The notes beneath the pieces were generated by a model. It had not been told where the DNA came from. It searched no databases and saw only the letters and a list, made by a program, of their open reading frames with translations. Position numbers and translations under genes: made by a program. From Monosporascus cannonballus (taxonomy: Eukaryota > Ascomycota > Sordariomycetes > Xylariales), in NCBI GenBank assembly GCA_004154925.1, contig QJNS01000112.1, positions 186,001 through 250,000 of the forward strand: 64,000 nt of DNA, given 5' to 3'. This document shows, one piece after another, positions 33,780 to 46,070 of this stretch. Position 1 is the first letter of the stretch, and each line of letters opens with the position of its first letter.

Positions 33780-34997
33780 GTGAGTTGTGGGCGTGGGTAC
33801 CCGGAGGTGGGCAATTGCAAGCCTTTGCAACTATGTTTTCCGCACATTGCTGTGCAACGCATCGAGGAACCGAAGGTTACGGTTTTCCTCGACTTAACAG
33901 CAGAATTTAAAAATCTTGGATTTTTGTCTTGCAGAGAGACAGGGAAAATAACGAAAGAAAATATAGTATTATGCCGAAGCTTTTTCCCCCAAGCCTTTTT
34001 GGAAAACCCCGAGGCCCGGACATTCTGCCTACAGAAGCAAATCACCGATCCGGATTCTCTAAGACGCCATTTACGAGAATCCGTATGCCTAGGCATAGAT
34101 GTGGAAGGCTGCGAAGGAATCGGAGAAGGCATCACTTCGATAGGTTTCGCCGTCCTACCATCAACCGACTTCCTATCCAAGGCATTTCCTTCTCTGCCCT
34201 TCGAGACCCAAGAGATCGTGGAACAATTTCAAATTGAATCGTACTGTTGCTATATAGAGGGCCGCGGGCGACGAAAACCACCCCCCCCCCCCTTCTCTTC
34301 CCTTACGGGTCCGTTGTTAAGACAGCAGACCCAGTAGAGATATAAAAGCCATCGTTGACGGCGTTAAGCAGCGCTACGCCGGTAAGGCCGTCATGCTTAT
34401 TGGTTGGCATCCCCACCCCCGAGAACTCCCAGCCATCCAGGCGCTCATCCCAAGCCTATTCCGGGAGGCCTTCGGGTGGGTAGACGTTGTCGACGTAACC
34501 CGGCGGATCTGCGTCCCCAAGCAAGAAGATCTGGCTAAGTCCTGGCCGCCTCTCAGCGACGTGATGCTCTCCGTAGGCTTCAGCGAAATTTGCCTACCAC
34601 AGCGCTCCTGCCACTCCGCTGGCAGCGACGCCATTCATACCATTGCTGTTCTGGCCAGACTTCTAGCAATCGATCCTGATAGACCGCCTATAGAACTGCG
34701 GCGACGGCGGCCACTCAAGCAGTGGCAGCAGCAACAGCAACAACGGGAAGCTTAACAACAGCACCGCCGGCGCCTACACCTGCGTTCGCGCCCGTGATAT
34801 CTTCATCCACGGAAGCGGCTGTTCAGGAGCTTCTACGGCGGCAGCGAGCATTGCGCCCTGCCCCCCTCCGCCGCCACCGCCGCCGCCGAAGTGCCAGTGT
34901 CCTAGCAGGGGCCGTAATGGAATGGAGATCGAAGAAATGGCTTGATATTAATGATGTTAAACTCCATGATGCAGTGGATTTGACGGGGGACGAATAA
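33780..34997 (+). pseudogene. Gfd2/YDR514C-like (RNase H-fold) gene, frameshifted
   Basis: Resembles the fungal Gfd2/YDR514C family, whose C-terminal domain has a DEDD-exonuclease-like RNase H fold. The first frame runs from 33780 with ESVCLGIDVEGCEGIGEGITSIGFAV, the usual first acidic motif, and IESYCCYIEGRGRRK. A tract of 12 C at 34281-34292 then breaks the frame. A short middle piece (LLFPYGSVVKTADPVE, about 34290-34338) is in a second frame. A third frame from about 34339 (RDIKAIVDGVKQRYAGKAVM, then WVDVVDVTRR, LSDVMLSVGF, CHSAGSDAIHTIAVLARLL) completes the domain to 34755. Two single-base-type frameshifts thus separate parts of one domain. The open frame 34722-34997 overlaps the end and may be tail. 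The start is uncertain. Either a pseudogene or, for the C tract, an assembly error. Confidence 0.7.
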
Positions 34998-34999
34998 GC

Positions 35000-37900
35000 A
35001 CTATGTCTAGCTAGTACAGCTGATTTTAGTTAAACTATCATTGCCTTAGTGTTGTGTCGTTCGAAATGTTAGTGTTGGGGCTGCGTTATGACAACTGCCT
35101 TGATTAAATGTTGTTTTTGGTGTAATTTTAGGCCCAATTAAAGGTGGGTGGCATTCCATGTATCATCGGAACATTTTTGGGGCGACAGCTTGCCGAAGTA
35201 GACTTACAGCCATAGAAAAATCCATCTAGTCCAGATAGCTAAGCTCCGCTAAAGGGAAAGGCTCCGGGCAGGAGGACTCTGGATATGACTATGACGATGG
35301 CTATTATAGTGGCTATGACAATGATTGAGGGTATTTGCCTGAGACCACTGAGGACAGTGATATTCTTGTGCCGGGCGTTTTGATACAGCAAGGCAGGGGG
35401 TATCAACTATCTCACTCAAACACCTTACTCATTCATTTGCCCTACCCCCATCTATACATCTATGCAAGGCACCCACAGAGTTATTTCTGCGCCTTCGATT
35501 TTCCCTCTTCTCCCATCCCTACAGTACGCCACCGCTTCGGCTTTGGTAGCCGTCACTGTCGGGTTGCACATGGCACGTGGTCGTTAAAAAAAAAGGAATA
35601 TAGCAGAATTACACTTAACAACTTCCTCCTAGCAACCCTAACCCCTAGAACTGAACGTTTTAACTGGCTGGCTAATTCCTAGGCGGCGTGGCTCATAGAA
35701 AAAGGGGGCGAGACACGACAATGCTCAAGTTTGGCGATATACCTTAGCATCAAGACGTAGTAACACCGTCTGCCGATATGGATCACATAGGTTCGTAAGT
35801 GTTGCTGAAAGTGCTAAGATGACATGACTAGCTTGGCAGAGACAGTCGTAGCAAAAAAAGAAAAAAAAAAGGATGAAAAGGAATATGAAGGCAAAAGGGG
35901 GAGTTATTCCTCTCTCATCAACGGAATCGAACGGGTCCCTTGATAAATAATAATCAATTGTAATCAAACGTGATAACAGAGTACATCATAGGAGGCTGCC
36001 CGTAAGGCCGTCGTCAAGTTTAATGGGAAAAAAGCTCGGAAAAGGACTTCTTCCGGCACAAAATCCCATAAATGCATCGTGATACTCCTCCCCTTGTAAG
36101 CCTCAGCTTTCGCCCGAACTATGCTTACTTAGGTATTCTCATCCCGGACCACGCACAAAAACGCACGCGCACACACCGAGAGGCGCCCACCTACTAACGC
36201 CGACGTGGTACGACCACCCGAGGAGTAGTCCGGACGAATCGGGCGGTCCGCGACGAGGGAGGCGGGACCCCGCCGTCCCTCCCTCTTTCTCTCCCTCTCT
36301 GCTCTGGCTGGCTGGTCCGCCGACTCCCCTCCTCGCCTGAAGAACCCGCCCTAACATGCGTTGGTGTTGGGTTAAGTATCGACGACGGGTCATCCCGCTG
36401 GATGTCTACCCAGCTTCCGGCCTCCGGCGCTAGCGGAGGTCCGCCGTTGGCCTTGTCGTCGTGTTGTCGCTTATATATTTTAGTTTCTTGCTTTAGTTGC
36501 TTGTATCCTGGCCGTGCGGTGCTGTGCTGGTTTGAAGAAAGGAGGACAGGGCGGCTCCCGGGGAGGCTTGTGGGGTGAGTGGTGATAGCGCGCGGTCGCG
36601 CGGTAGGCTGTCCGGTCAATAGCGCCGAGGAGTTGTGACGTTGTCATCGTTCGTCTTGGCGGTAGCCTCGTGGAAAGGCGTGTGGTTATTACGGCTCTTA
36701 GTCGAGACTTCGCAGCTGAGTCTGTAGGGACACGTGGGTGCGATGGGACATTATGTTGAGGTCGCGACAGGGGCTGTGTATTGTCGCTTTATTTCGTACA
36801 GGACAACGGGGCGTATGTTTCTGGGCTTGTTTGTTGAGTGCTTCTGTATAGATCAGGCGGGCTCTCGCCAGAATCGTTGAGCCACCTTTAGATCCAGCAG
36901 CCGATATAGAGGGATCGGATAAATGAAGACTCGTGACTGCTTTGGGACAGATAATAGAGAAGTATGATTACTCGGGTTTTACTAAGGGAGCGTATCTCGT
37001 TGGAATTTTATGGTAGCGATGGGATATCCCTAGGCCCTCAGAGGTAGCTGAACTATGATGGTTAAGAGTCTGACACGTATAGTGTTCAGGGGCCATAGCG
37101 GTAGTAGATTATGAGATTCAGTAGTTGACTAGGTGGCCGATATGTGGACGTATAAAGGTATGGCTGGCTCGGTGGAATGTCTCCCCCTTTGTGCTTCTTC
37201 ACTTGAAGCCTGTGTGATCTTTGGTTCATAATAATTAGTACGAACGAGTTACGGGGGCTATCGCGGTATACTCTAATAAGTCATGCCAAGGTGGCCCGCA
37301 CTACTTCAGTCACTGTTTTAGGAAGTCTTCCATCAATGTCCCTATATCACAGAGCGCTACTTAAACATCATATTACGGGTGATTATTAGGAGTGGGAAGA
37401 CACGAGAAGCCTTCCTTGCCTCAGCCTACTTACCATCGAAATATCTCGCCACAGGCAGGGCGGCTTTAATAAACCTGCCCACCTCATCCCGCGTTGCCCC
37501 CTTCTCCTTTCCGTTACGCGATATAGCACACCCGAACCATAGGTACCACCGCCAACCAGCACGCGCGGCCGTCGGATGCGGCGGCGGCTCACCAGCGGGA
37601 CTCGCGACTCGAATGCTATAGCCATTCTCCTGACCTTCCTGCCATTGATACATTCTCCCGCTCTGTTACTGCCTCTCCCGCTGCCTGCCGGCCCCATAAC
37701 AACTATGCTACCGACACCAGGGTAAACCAGGATAACTGGCACTGAGGACGAACCAGTTCCCGCCGGCGTTCAAGCTCCGCGGCGTACGCGGCGCTCCCGT
37801 TCCAGACCGCCACTCACCACTCCGGATACCACGGATGACCTACTGGCAGAACTCAGAGTGAGCCTGCGCCGTCCCTCGCGTAGCCCCGCCGCCCACCCCT

Positions 37901-38780
37901 TGTCTTACCTTTGCGACTTCCTCGCCGCCCGCGCCACAGGAGGCACGCCGGAGATCCCGCCCCGCCGAAGATGAGCGCGAGCGCGCCGGAGTCCCCCAAA
38001 TATGTCACATCGTTGATGGTTAACGTGTTGGCCCCGCTACTGGTGTCTCCCGTACCTGCGATACCCGGGTACCTCAGCTGTCGACTCTAGTTGCTGGACG
38101 AGGAGCGGCCGTTTGCGCCTCTTGTCTGGCCCGGAACTGGGCGGGTTGCTTACGGAGATCGGATCCTCAACCTAACTCGGTCTCGAATATCGCCGCTACG
38201 GTTTCCTCGCGGTCATCACGACGTCAACTTACCTATCTACCCTGGTAGCCTCGGGAGGCTGTAGGAGGGGGAATCGCGCGGCCGGACAATTTGAAATGCG
38301 CATTTTGCACAGCGGCCCCCCGGAAGTAGAGCTGGGGATGGCCTCATTACGCTTCTTCTAAAGGCGGAATTTCTATGAAACAGAGTCTCGAGCCTAATCC
38401 GGCAGTTGAGTAAGCACTTGTTTTGTATATGTAGTTACAGCTAGTCTAACAAGTCCCATAGCTACGTAGGGAGGCAGGGAAAAGACAGATCAAGGTACAG
38501 TCCCCCAACCCTGATCATCCGCAAGTCCACCTTAGAATACGTTTGACGCTCGAGCTTTAGAAATTCCGATACGAGGACGGCGCGACTGTTCAGGGAGAAT
38601 GATCCCCATCGTCGACGTCGTCTTGGCGATGATTAAATCTGTCCTAGTTGTAAATAAAGTTGTACTGTTCCGATCATTTAAAACTCGATTTCTATTCGGC
38701 GTAGTCTTGGGCGGGCTCGTGAGCATTCATCAGCCGAGAACGCACAACATAGCACTCTTGGGATGCCCGCGACAAAAGAA
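35000..38780. other. Gene-poor stretch of 3.8 kb
   Basis: No gene supported. At about 35245-35330 a short frame encodes a Gly/Tyr/Asp-rich run (GYDYDDGYYSGYDND) that could be the tail of the preceding decayed gene. The rest has only short overlapping frames. The right end presumably holds the 3' region of the KMT6 gene. Confidence 0.45.
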
Positions 38781-38783
38781 GAC

Positions 38784-41700
38784 TCAGTCGATGTACCTGG
38801 CAGGTTTGCGTCTTCTGCGTGGAGTCACTAGTTCCTCATCGTCGTCGTCGCTCTCGTCTCCGTTGCCGTGGTGTCTGGCGCCGTTGCTGTCCGTCCAGCT
38901 CTCTCCGTTGTATTCGTCGTAGCCAGCGTCGCGCTTCTTCCCGCTCTTCTCGTCCGTGGATTGCGTGTCGTAGTCGGAGATGAGGTACTCCGGTTCCGAC
39001 ATCGGCGTGGAGAGCGGGCTAGACTCCAAGGCCTCCTTGCCCTGACGCCGGTTTCTAGCACGCGATGGTGTGTCTTCTTCGGCTGCCGAGTCGGAATCCG
39101 GCGCGAAGGTGGCCGCCGTATGTCCTAAGCCATCGTTGGCCTCCATACCACTGTTGCGGCCATCAACCACCATCCCTTCCTGAATTACGTCTTGGGGCTC
39201 GTCGTGGTCCTCGAGCCTGCGCGTTTTCCTGCCCCGACGCCTTGGAGTAGCGTCCAGGTCGAGCTCACCCTCTCCACTGGGGCGCTCCGATGACCGGACC
39301 CGTCCAGCGGTCTTTCTAGCTCTCGGAAGTCCCAGACGTCTCTTGCTACGCGGCTTGCCCCGAGAACCGGGGGGATGGGGGGTAATCGATTGAACATCGT
39401 CCTGAGATTCACCGAGATCGGGATGGTACTCCTCTTCATCGGAATCTTCCACGGCATTTCTCCGCTTGCGTTTACGGGGCGCCGGGGCTTCGACTTCGCG
39501 GAAAGGGTCCTCGGAAAGATCCCGGAAGGCCGGGGCCTCTTCCGGCTCTGTTACGACCTTGACGGGTACCTTCGGCTTGGTCTTGCTTCCTTTGGGCCGT
39601 CCCGGCTTACGACCGGGCTTGCGGCCGGGTTTCTTCTTCACCGGCACGAAGCTCTCCTCGAGCTCGTCGGCTTGTTCTTTGGCCTTCCGCCGGCCCCTTC
39701 TAGCCTTTTGTTGGACTTCCCCCTCCTCCAACAGCTTCTTAGTCAGGTTTGGAAAGTTTTCGCCGTAGTTGAAAAATAGCTCTTCTCCTGCCTTGATGTC
39801 CCGCAGAGAAGAAAACTTGATACGGTACTCGCCATTTACGTAGAGGATCCTAGGCGTGACGTTGCAGTTCGAATCCTGGTGGTTAATATAGCGGCTAAGG
39901 TTGCCGTAAATAGCCGCGTCAACCCAGGTGCCTTCCTGTTCTAGTAGGGTAAAGAGGTAAGACGTATTCGAACTCTCATCAAAAACGTCGCCTCGGCGCG
40001 CCTCGCGGCGGACTCCTTCGTCGTGGCTTATGAGCTCGCCGACGTACTCGATGACGAACTCGTCCTGGGCGATATCCTCGGTCGTGAAGAGCCCGTACCC
40101 GGCCACCTTCGACTTCCCCAGAACCACCGACTTCGACTTTCCCCGCTGCAGGGCGCAGTTCTGGCATCCGGTCGCGTGCAGAAGCTCGTCGTCCGCGTAC
40201 GACGGATTCGCCCTCTCAAGGGCCCCGCAGCTCCCGCACAAGACCGGGTCGCATTCTCGGTTCAGCTGCACGCAGATGCAAGGCCTGTCTTTCTGCTTAG
40301 ATATGCAGGTCTTCCCCTGCGAGTGACAGGCGCATCCCGTGAACTTGTAGGCGCAGCAGGCCGCGGTGCAGCGGCAGAATCGCTCACACAGAAGTTTGTT
40401 CTGGACGCAGGGACAATTCTCGGGCGTACAGGGTCCTTCGTGGTTACACGGGTCGAAACGCTCTTTTCGCTGATGCTCGTGTGTGTCCGTCTGATCTTGC
40501 CAGTCGTTAAGGAGCATTTTCTTGTGCCGATCATACCAAGGCAGGCTCTTGACCTTGTGCGCCGGCGGGGAGGCCGGACTCGCAGGCGGCTCCAGATTGA
40601 GCTTGTCGAGCTGGCGGTTGACGTCCCAGCAGGGCCTACCAGTGGTTAGAGCGGCGGTGCACTGGACGGGGATGCTCGTGTTATTAAGGGTCATGAAATG
40701 TGATTTGAGGATCATGATCTCGGTTTCGCTCCATGCGCGTGCTCGCGTCCCCGGCCGCCCGTTCAGGTAGCAGTCCTCACCACAAGGCTTTCTATCGACC
40801 GGTCCCTTTGGTTTCTGGTTTGCCCGCTTGCGGAGCATTGGCGATAGCCCGCCGATAAGCTCGACAGAAAACCGCTTTCTTTCGTTGTCGAAACCGTATT
40901 CTCCATGCTCACAGCTCGATCCCGTGCAAATCAGGCAGCCGAGGGCAGCGTATGTCTCCAGGAAAGACTCCACCGTCATATGCTCGTCTGTTGTTTTGGC
41001 CTGACTGGGAGTTTCTTTCATCCACTTCTTCGAGTCAACGATGTTGTCCACCGTGCCGTCCAGTAGGAGAACCTCGCGAAGTGGTACCGCGTGGTCTCCC
41101 AACAAGGGGTTATTGAAGACCCGGTCGAAGGCTTCGGTGAACATCCTAACGGCCTTCGCCGATCTCGGGGAACCCGCGTCGTCGTTGTAAGAATTCAGGA
41201 TGCTGGATTTCTGCTGCGGCGTTACCGTATCCGTATGGCTGGCCATATGTCGAATGAGGGTCGATTTGGTGCAGTTCTCGACGCCGAGCTGGTTTAGCCA
41301 ACGGTCGAGGTACAATAGCAGGACCGTCGCGCGTTCTTTCTGGATCGTCTTGACCACCTTCTGGTGTCTACTGAGAGTGGCAAACCCGGACGTCTTGTCC
41401 ATGTTTTCCAGGTTCTCAAGCCAACGACGATACTTCACCTCCTCGTTATCCGCAAGATCGCGCAGATGGGGCACGTACGTCAGCATGGTGTTAGGAGACA
41501 GTATATTCTTGCTGATCTCGACGTGGTGGAAGGCATAGTGTGGGGCAGGCTCTTGCTTGGTCTCAATGCAAATTACCGGGTAGTGTTCCCGCCTTTCCTG
41601 CTTCCCGGACCTGCCCTGGCCTACTTGCTGAAGCCGAGTCAGTCAGTCATTTCTTTGATATATCCGGGATCTTCTTGGGGAACAAACTTTGGTCTTGATT

Positions 41701-42320
41701 CTCATGGTGTCGGATGATTTGCCGGTACCATCGGAGGGCGGGAGTCGCACGCCGGCGAATGCGTCCCTCTTGCTGATGAAACGCCGCTCCGGGGCTTTTC
41801 GCTTCCATGACGCGCGGACCAGAGCAGACGTGAGCCTAGCCGCGTCCGCGCCGATATGCCCGGAGAATTCTCGGAGCTTGGCTTCCAGCTTTTCGACGGT
41901 CCATTCACCCTTCTTGGGTGTTTGGGCTTTCGGGGTCCTGTGGCTATCGACGTGTTTTTTCGCCGAAGGTGGTGTTGCATTCTGGGCGTTCTGGCTGGTC
42001 TTGAAAAACGGCTTCATCGAAATCGAAGCAGTTTTTACGGCAGCCCTGGTGCTCTCTTGCGCAGGCTCCTTTACCGCGCGCGAAGGGAGGGCTGCGGCGG
42101 TGATGGAGTTTCCCTCGCTCTGCATTGGATCTGTGGGTTGGCGGCCTAGGGGTGGTGGACTTATAGGCTTGCGATGGCGAGAACCAGGTTGGGGTGGAGG
42201 TTGAGATTGTGACTGTACCTGCTGACGAGGCGTTTGGGCGACGGCCACGTCGGAGTCTTCGGAGTCCGTTAAGGTCAGGTCTATAGGGTCCCTCATCGCC
42301 ATCGTGGCGACTGATGCCAT
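38784..42320 (-). CDS. kmt6: KMT6/EZH2-type histone H3K27 methyltransferase (PRC2)
   Basis: Catalytic subunit of Polycomb repressive complex 2 (Neurospora SET-7, Fusarium Kmt6), which methylates H3K27 and silences facultative heterochromatin. Exon 1 is 41688-42320 and exon 2 is 38784-41627. Between them is a 60-bp intron (GTTTGT..CTGAC..CAG) containing an in-frame stop. Total about 1,158 aa. N-terminal ~200 residues are disordered. A helical region (YRRWLENLENMDK) and SANT-like parts follow. The Cys-rich CXC domain at about residues 605-695 has CNHEGPCTPENCPC and CERFCRCTAACC. The SET domain at about 705-830 has GYGLFTTEDIAQDEFVIEYVGE, NLSRYINHQDSNC and GEELFFNYGE. The C-terminal ~320 residues are charged and begin with AT-hook-like repeats (PGRKPGRKPGRPKGSK), then acidic blocks. 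Divergent from Pil1, with 1.8 kb between starts. Confidence 0.95.
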
Positions 42321-44106
42321 TGTGGCTCAGTTGCAATGTACTCTAATAGGTGGAAAGGAGCGATGTAGTATAAGCGAATGGCGAGTGCCCGGGCTATAAT
42401 AATGATCCAGCCACACCCCAGTCTACCAATATTTTGGCGATATGGGCACGGTCAAAATCATCCTGCCTGATGCGTCTCCGTCTGATAGGGACGCTGCCGT
42501 GATGCAGTGATGGGTGTGCGGAAGGTGCAAGAACGGTAGGTATCTCCACATTCAGGGCTTGAGACGCGCACTTCTACGGCAATGGCCGGGGCGCGTCAAA
42601 GAAGGAAACAGGGAGGATAGATGCCCCGGCTGTTTCTGCGGCGAATCAGTAGATGTCCTAGTATTCCCCCTAGTATTCTCCTATACGTCTCATAAACGGG
42701 CGACAGATGGATGATATGAAGTCTATGCCAACTCAAACGGGAAGGCCCTCAAAGGTACGTATGTCTTGCCGCTTGTGGTGGTGATCGTGAGCCGTGAGGC
42801 TGTCAATCTCCACTGACGCGAACCATAATTTACGGTAATTGGGCGGAGGTTGTGGCGAGTGGCCGCCGGGGTAGCTGCTGTGGCGAGTGTGGCTTGTGTG
42901 AGTGCATCTGCGGTGTCATGCTGATACGCCTTCACTATTTATACATCTTACTGTCAGCTTATTACAATCATGCAAACCAACAAATTCGACAGAGTCGGGT
43001 GGAGATGGTTTCCTCCTACTCAGTTCGAAGATCTCTATTACACTCAGTGCTTTTTTAGCCTTCTATTTTATCGATCCTGGTTAAGCTACAAAGGGCGGAG
43101 TAGCAATTATATTATTTACCTAGTACCTATACTCAATATGCTTCGGACGAGAGGTTATAAACCGTTGGGTAGCCCCGGGATCGTATAATGCGGGATAGCC
43201 TACAGGTAGTCTCTTGTAGTAGTTAGTGACAGCTCAATGAGTGAATTATGTAGCCTAAATTTTCAAGGATCGTATTGTAGAATATAGATCCTACCTAGTA
43301 TTAAACGGACGAGTTTGTAGGGCGTCGTCGAGAAGTGTCGGGTGCGGTACCTAGTCTATAAGTCTTCTCCTGAAGTGAAGGCCAACAATGCTTCTGACAT
43401 GCTGATTACCACAGTGTCGATACTACGGTACCACACTACCTGCATGCCTTGCAGATTTGTAGGAGCAGAAGAGATGTAATTGGTGATGGCCCGCCAACCC
43501 ACTCCCACGCCGGTCAGAGCCCCCTTTAGCCCCTTTATGTTACATACAGCGCGTCGGTATCTGGTTATGCACCAAAACATATGCATATATAAGCTCTGCA
43601 CTACGCGTGGCAGGAATGACGAATAACCAATTGCATGAGATGCTATGACGTCGTTATATTACAAGGAGAGGCTTTGTATGTAAAAGCACCCTCTTTACTT
43701 TGTATCATGTCAAAGTACCGTCACCGCCCTCCATCCACCCCCCCTACACATTCCCACCCTTTCCGTTGACCCACATCTGCAGAGTAAGTGTAAAGGTATC
43801 CGATCCGTACAACGTCGGTACCCGCTTGTTCCTCCAACATATCAACATCATCATCGTCATCGGCTTCTATTAGCTCTAACTCGTCTATCCAAATTCGCAT
43901 TCTCTCGAAGGCAAGTCCTGTCACATCTCTACCCAGCCTCCCCCACATATTCTCCAATATATTCTTCCGCATTAGATTACCCTTCCTCATAAACAATTCC
44001 ACCAACACCCCAGCGCATCTGCTGCCCACATTCCGCGCCGAGGTTGACCCGCGATTAACGGTACCTCGCAACCGATCGTCAAGCCAAAATGCACAGGACA
44101 TATTCC
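42321..44106. other. Divergent intergenic region, KMT6 / Pil1
   Basis: 1.8 kb between two divergently transcribed genes. No coding region supported. A frame at 43721-44101 (-) has no known domain and lies where the Pil1 promoter should be. At about 43396-43480 there is a stretch weakly similar to the tRNA-like sequence at 28.7 kb. Confidence 0.45.
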
Positions 44107-45451
44107 ATGCGCCAGTCTAGGGCGCCTACTGCCTCGCAAATCCAGGTGCGTACGAACGGATGCCTTATCGGTCTCCGGGCCGCCTTTCAATTCCTACCTG
44201 CCAGCCGCTAACGATGGGGCCGTCATTCAGAACCCCCCTCCTCCACCATCGAGCACCAAATCCGGCCGCCTCTTCGGGAAAGGCGGTCTTGGTAAGTGTT
44301 TGCCCGTTTCGCATAAGACGGATCATGTTCATTCGGGTGCGAATGGGTTTGATGGCTGACGACGGTCCAAGGACATGCCTTCCGCAAGAACGCCGCTGGC
44401 GCTTTCGGGCCCGACCTCGCTAAGAAGCTGACCCAGCTCGTTAAGATGGAAAAGAACGTTATGCGCAGTCTGGAGCAGGTCGCCAAGGAGCGCATGGAGG
44501 TCGCGGTATGAAGACATACCTGTTTCCTCGAGAAACTACCCTCGCTCGGATCGCCTGCTGACAGCCAGGTTCAGCAACAACTCTCGCTCTGGGGCGAGGC
44601 TGGCGACGAGGACGTGTCCGACGTGACCGACAAACTCGGCGTCCTGATCTACGAAATCGGGGAACTCGAAGACCAATACGTCGATCGCTACGATCAGTAC
44701 CGCGTTACCATGAAGAGCATCAGGAACATCGAGGCGTCCGTCCAGCCTAGCCGAGATAGTCAGTCTCGCCACTCAGGCAGCCGCGAGACAAGGCGGAGAG
44801 GAAGCTGACAACCCGACAGGAAAGCAGAAGATCACCGACCAGATCGCCCAGCTCAAGTACAAGGAACCCAACTCGCCCAAGATCGTCGTCCTCGAGCAGG
44901 AGCTCGTCCGCGCCGAGGCCGAATCCCTGGTCGCAGAGGCCCAACTATCCAACATAACACGTGAGAAGATAAAGGCCGCCTACTCGTACCAATTCGACGC
45001 CCTGCGCGAGCACTGCGAAAAGGTTGCCATCATCGCCGGCTACGGGAAGCACCTCCTCGAACTGATCGACGATACCCCGGTTACTCCGGGAGAGACCCGC
45101 GCCGCCTACGACGGGTACGAGGCCAGCAAGGCCATCATCCAGGACTGCGAGGATGCCCTGACCAACTGGGTCACCGACAAGGCCGCCGTCTCTTCGAAGC
45201 TCTCTACGCGCGCCCGCACGCTGTCGACGAGGCGCCGGAACAACATCAAGGCCCGCTCCGAGGGCTTGGATCTGTCCGGTCAAGATGCGCCGTTGAACGA
45301 TCACGAATCCTGGGTTGCCGCCGGGGATCACGGTGGCCGCCACGAGTACCACGACGAGGATGAAGAAGACGAGCAGATCCACTCTGTTACCGACAGCGAC
45401 GGTGGCTTGAACGGCGAGCAACGCGGCAGAGAGCGCGAGGTGGCGGTATAG
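44107..45451 (+). CDS. pil1: Eisosome core protein Pil1/Lsp1 family
   Basis: BAR-domain protein that builds eisosomes, the furrow-like plasma-membrane domains of fungi. Five exons: 44107-44145, 44231-44291, 44372-44505, 44575-44758 and 44820-45451. They sum to 1,050 bp, 349 aa. Segments: MRQSRAPTASQIQ, NPPPPPSSTKSGRLFGKGGL, GHAFRKNAAGAFGPDLAKKL..VKMEKNVMRSLEQVAKERMEVA, QQLSLWGEAGDEDVSDVTDKLG..IRNIEASVQPSRDR, then KQKITDQIAQLKYKEPNSPK..LVRAEAESLVAEAQLSNITREK. Each is near-identical to the family pattern. The introns are short (66-85 bp). Acceptor 2 is AAG and donor 4 is GTCAGT, both non-consensus but required by frame. The C-terminal tail is acidic (EYHDEDEEDEQ). Intact. Confidence 0.95.
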
Positions 45452-45454
45452 GAG

Positions 45455-46070
45455 ACGACGCTTCGGTGATTTGCGGATCCTACCCATAATGTGTAATTTG
45501 ATGGTTGTCCAACTTGACAATTCTCACCAGGTCTTATTTTCGGTGGTCGGCTTGACGTTTTGGTTTCGCTCGGAGCAATGCTTGGTCTGGATCGGAAGGT
45601 TAGGTGCACTGGGGGGCAATGGAATAACGACAGGAGAAGAATAGTAGCAGGAAGATATGGAACATGTGTAGCTACGGGTGTTCCTTTTCTTTTCCTCAAA
45701 AGGCAACTATTGCTAATGAATGATGTTGAACGTTCCATGATCCGTAAAGTCGCATCGGAAAAACCCCCACTGTAGGGTCAAGTAGGGTCAATTGCCGTCC
45801 CTGGCTTGTCAGTACTTGAAGTACTCGTGATATATATATATATATACGTTGCTCCTATACATGGAGATGTCACTCTAGTTTCCGAGCCTTTTATGCAACC
45901 CCCCTTTCAACCCGTCCCAGGCACTTGTCAGAGCGCCAATGGCGACATTCATTCGATCACGTTCGCATCCCTAGTTGGAGTCATCACTAAAATAAGGAAA
46001 TGCGACGACTCTCTTCCCTCCCATCCTATGATGTTGCCGTTTCGATTCCTCCATAGCATTGCAGAATACG
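45455..46070. other. Intergenic region with (TA)n microsatellite
   Basis: No gene supported. A TA dinucleotide run lies at about 45829-45846. It probably includes the Pil1 3' untranslated region. Confidence 0.5.

Noticed and set aside
43721..44101. 126-codon minus-strand frame upstream of Pil1
   Set aside because: No domain and located in the expected Pil1 promoter region.
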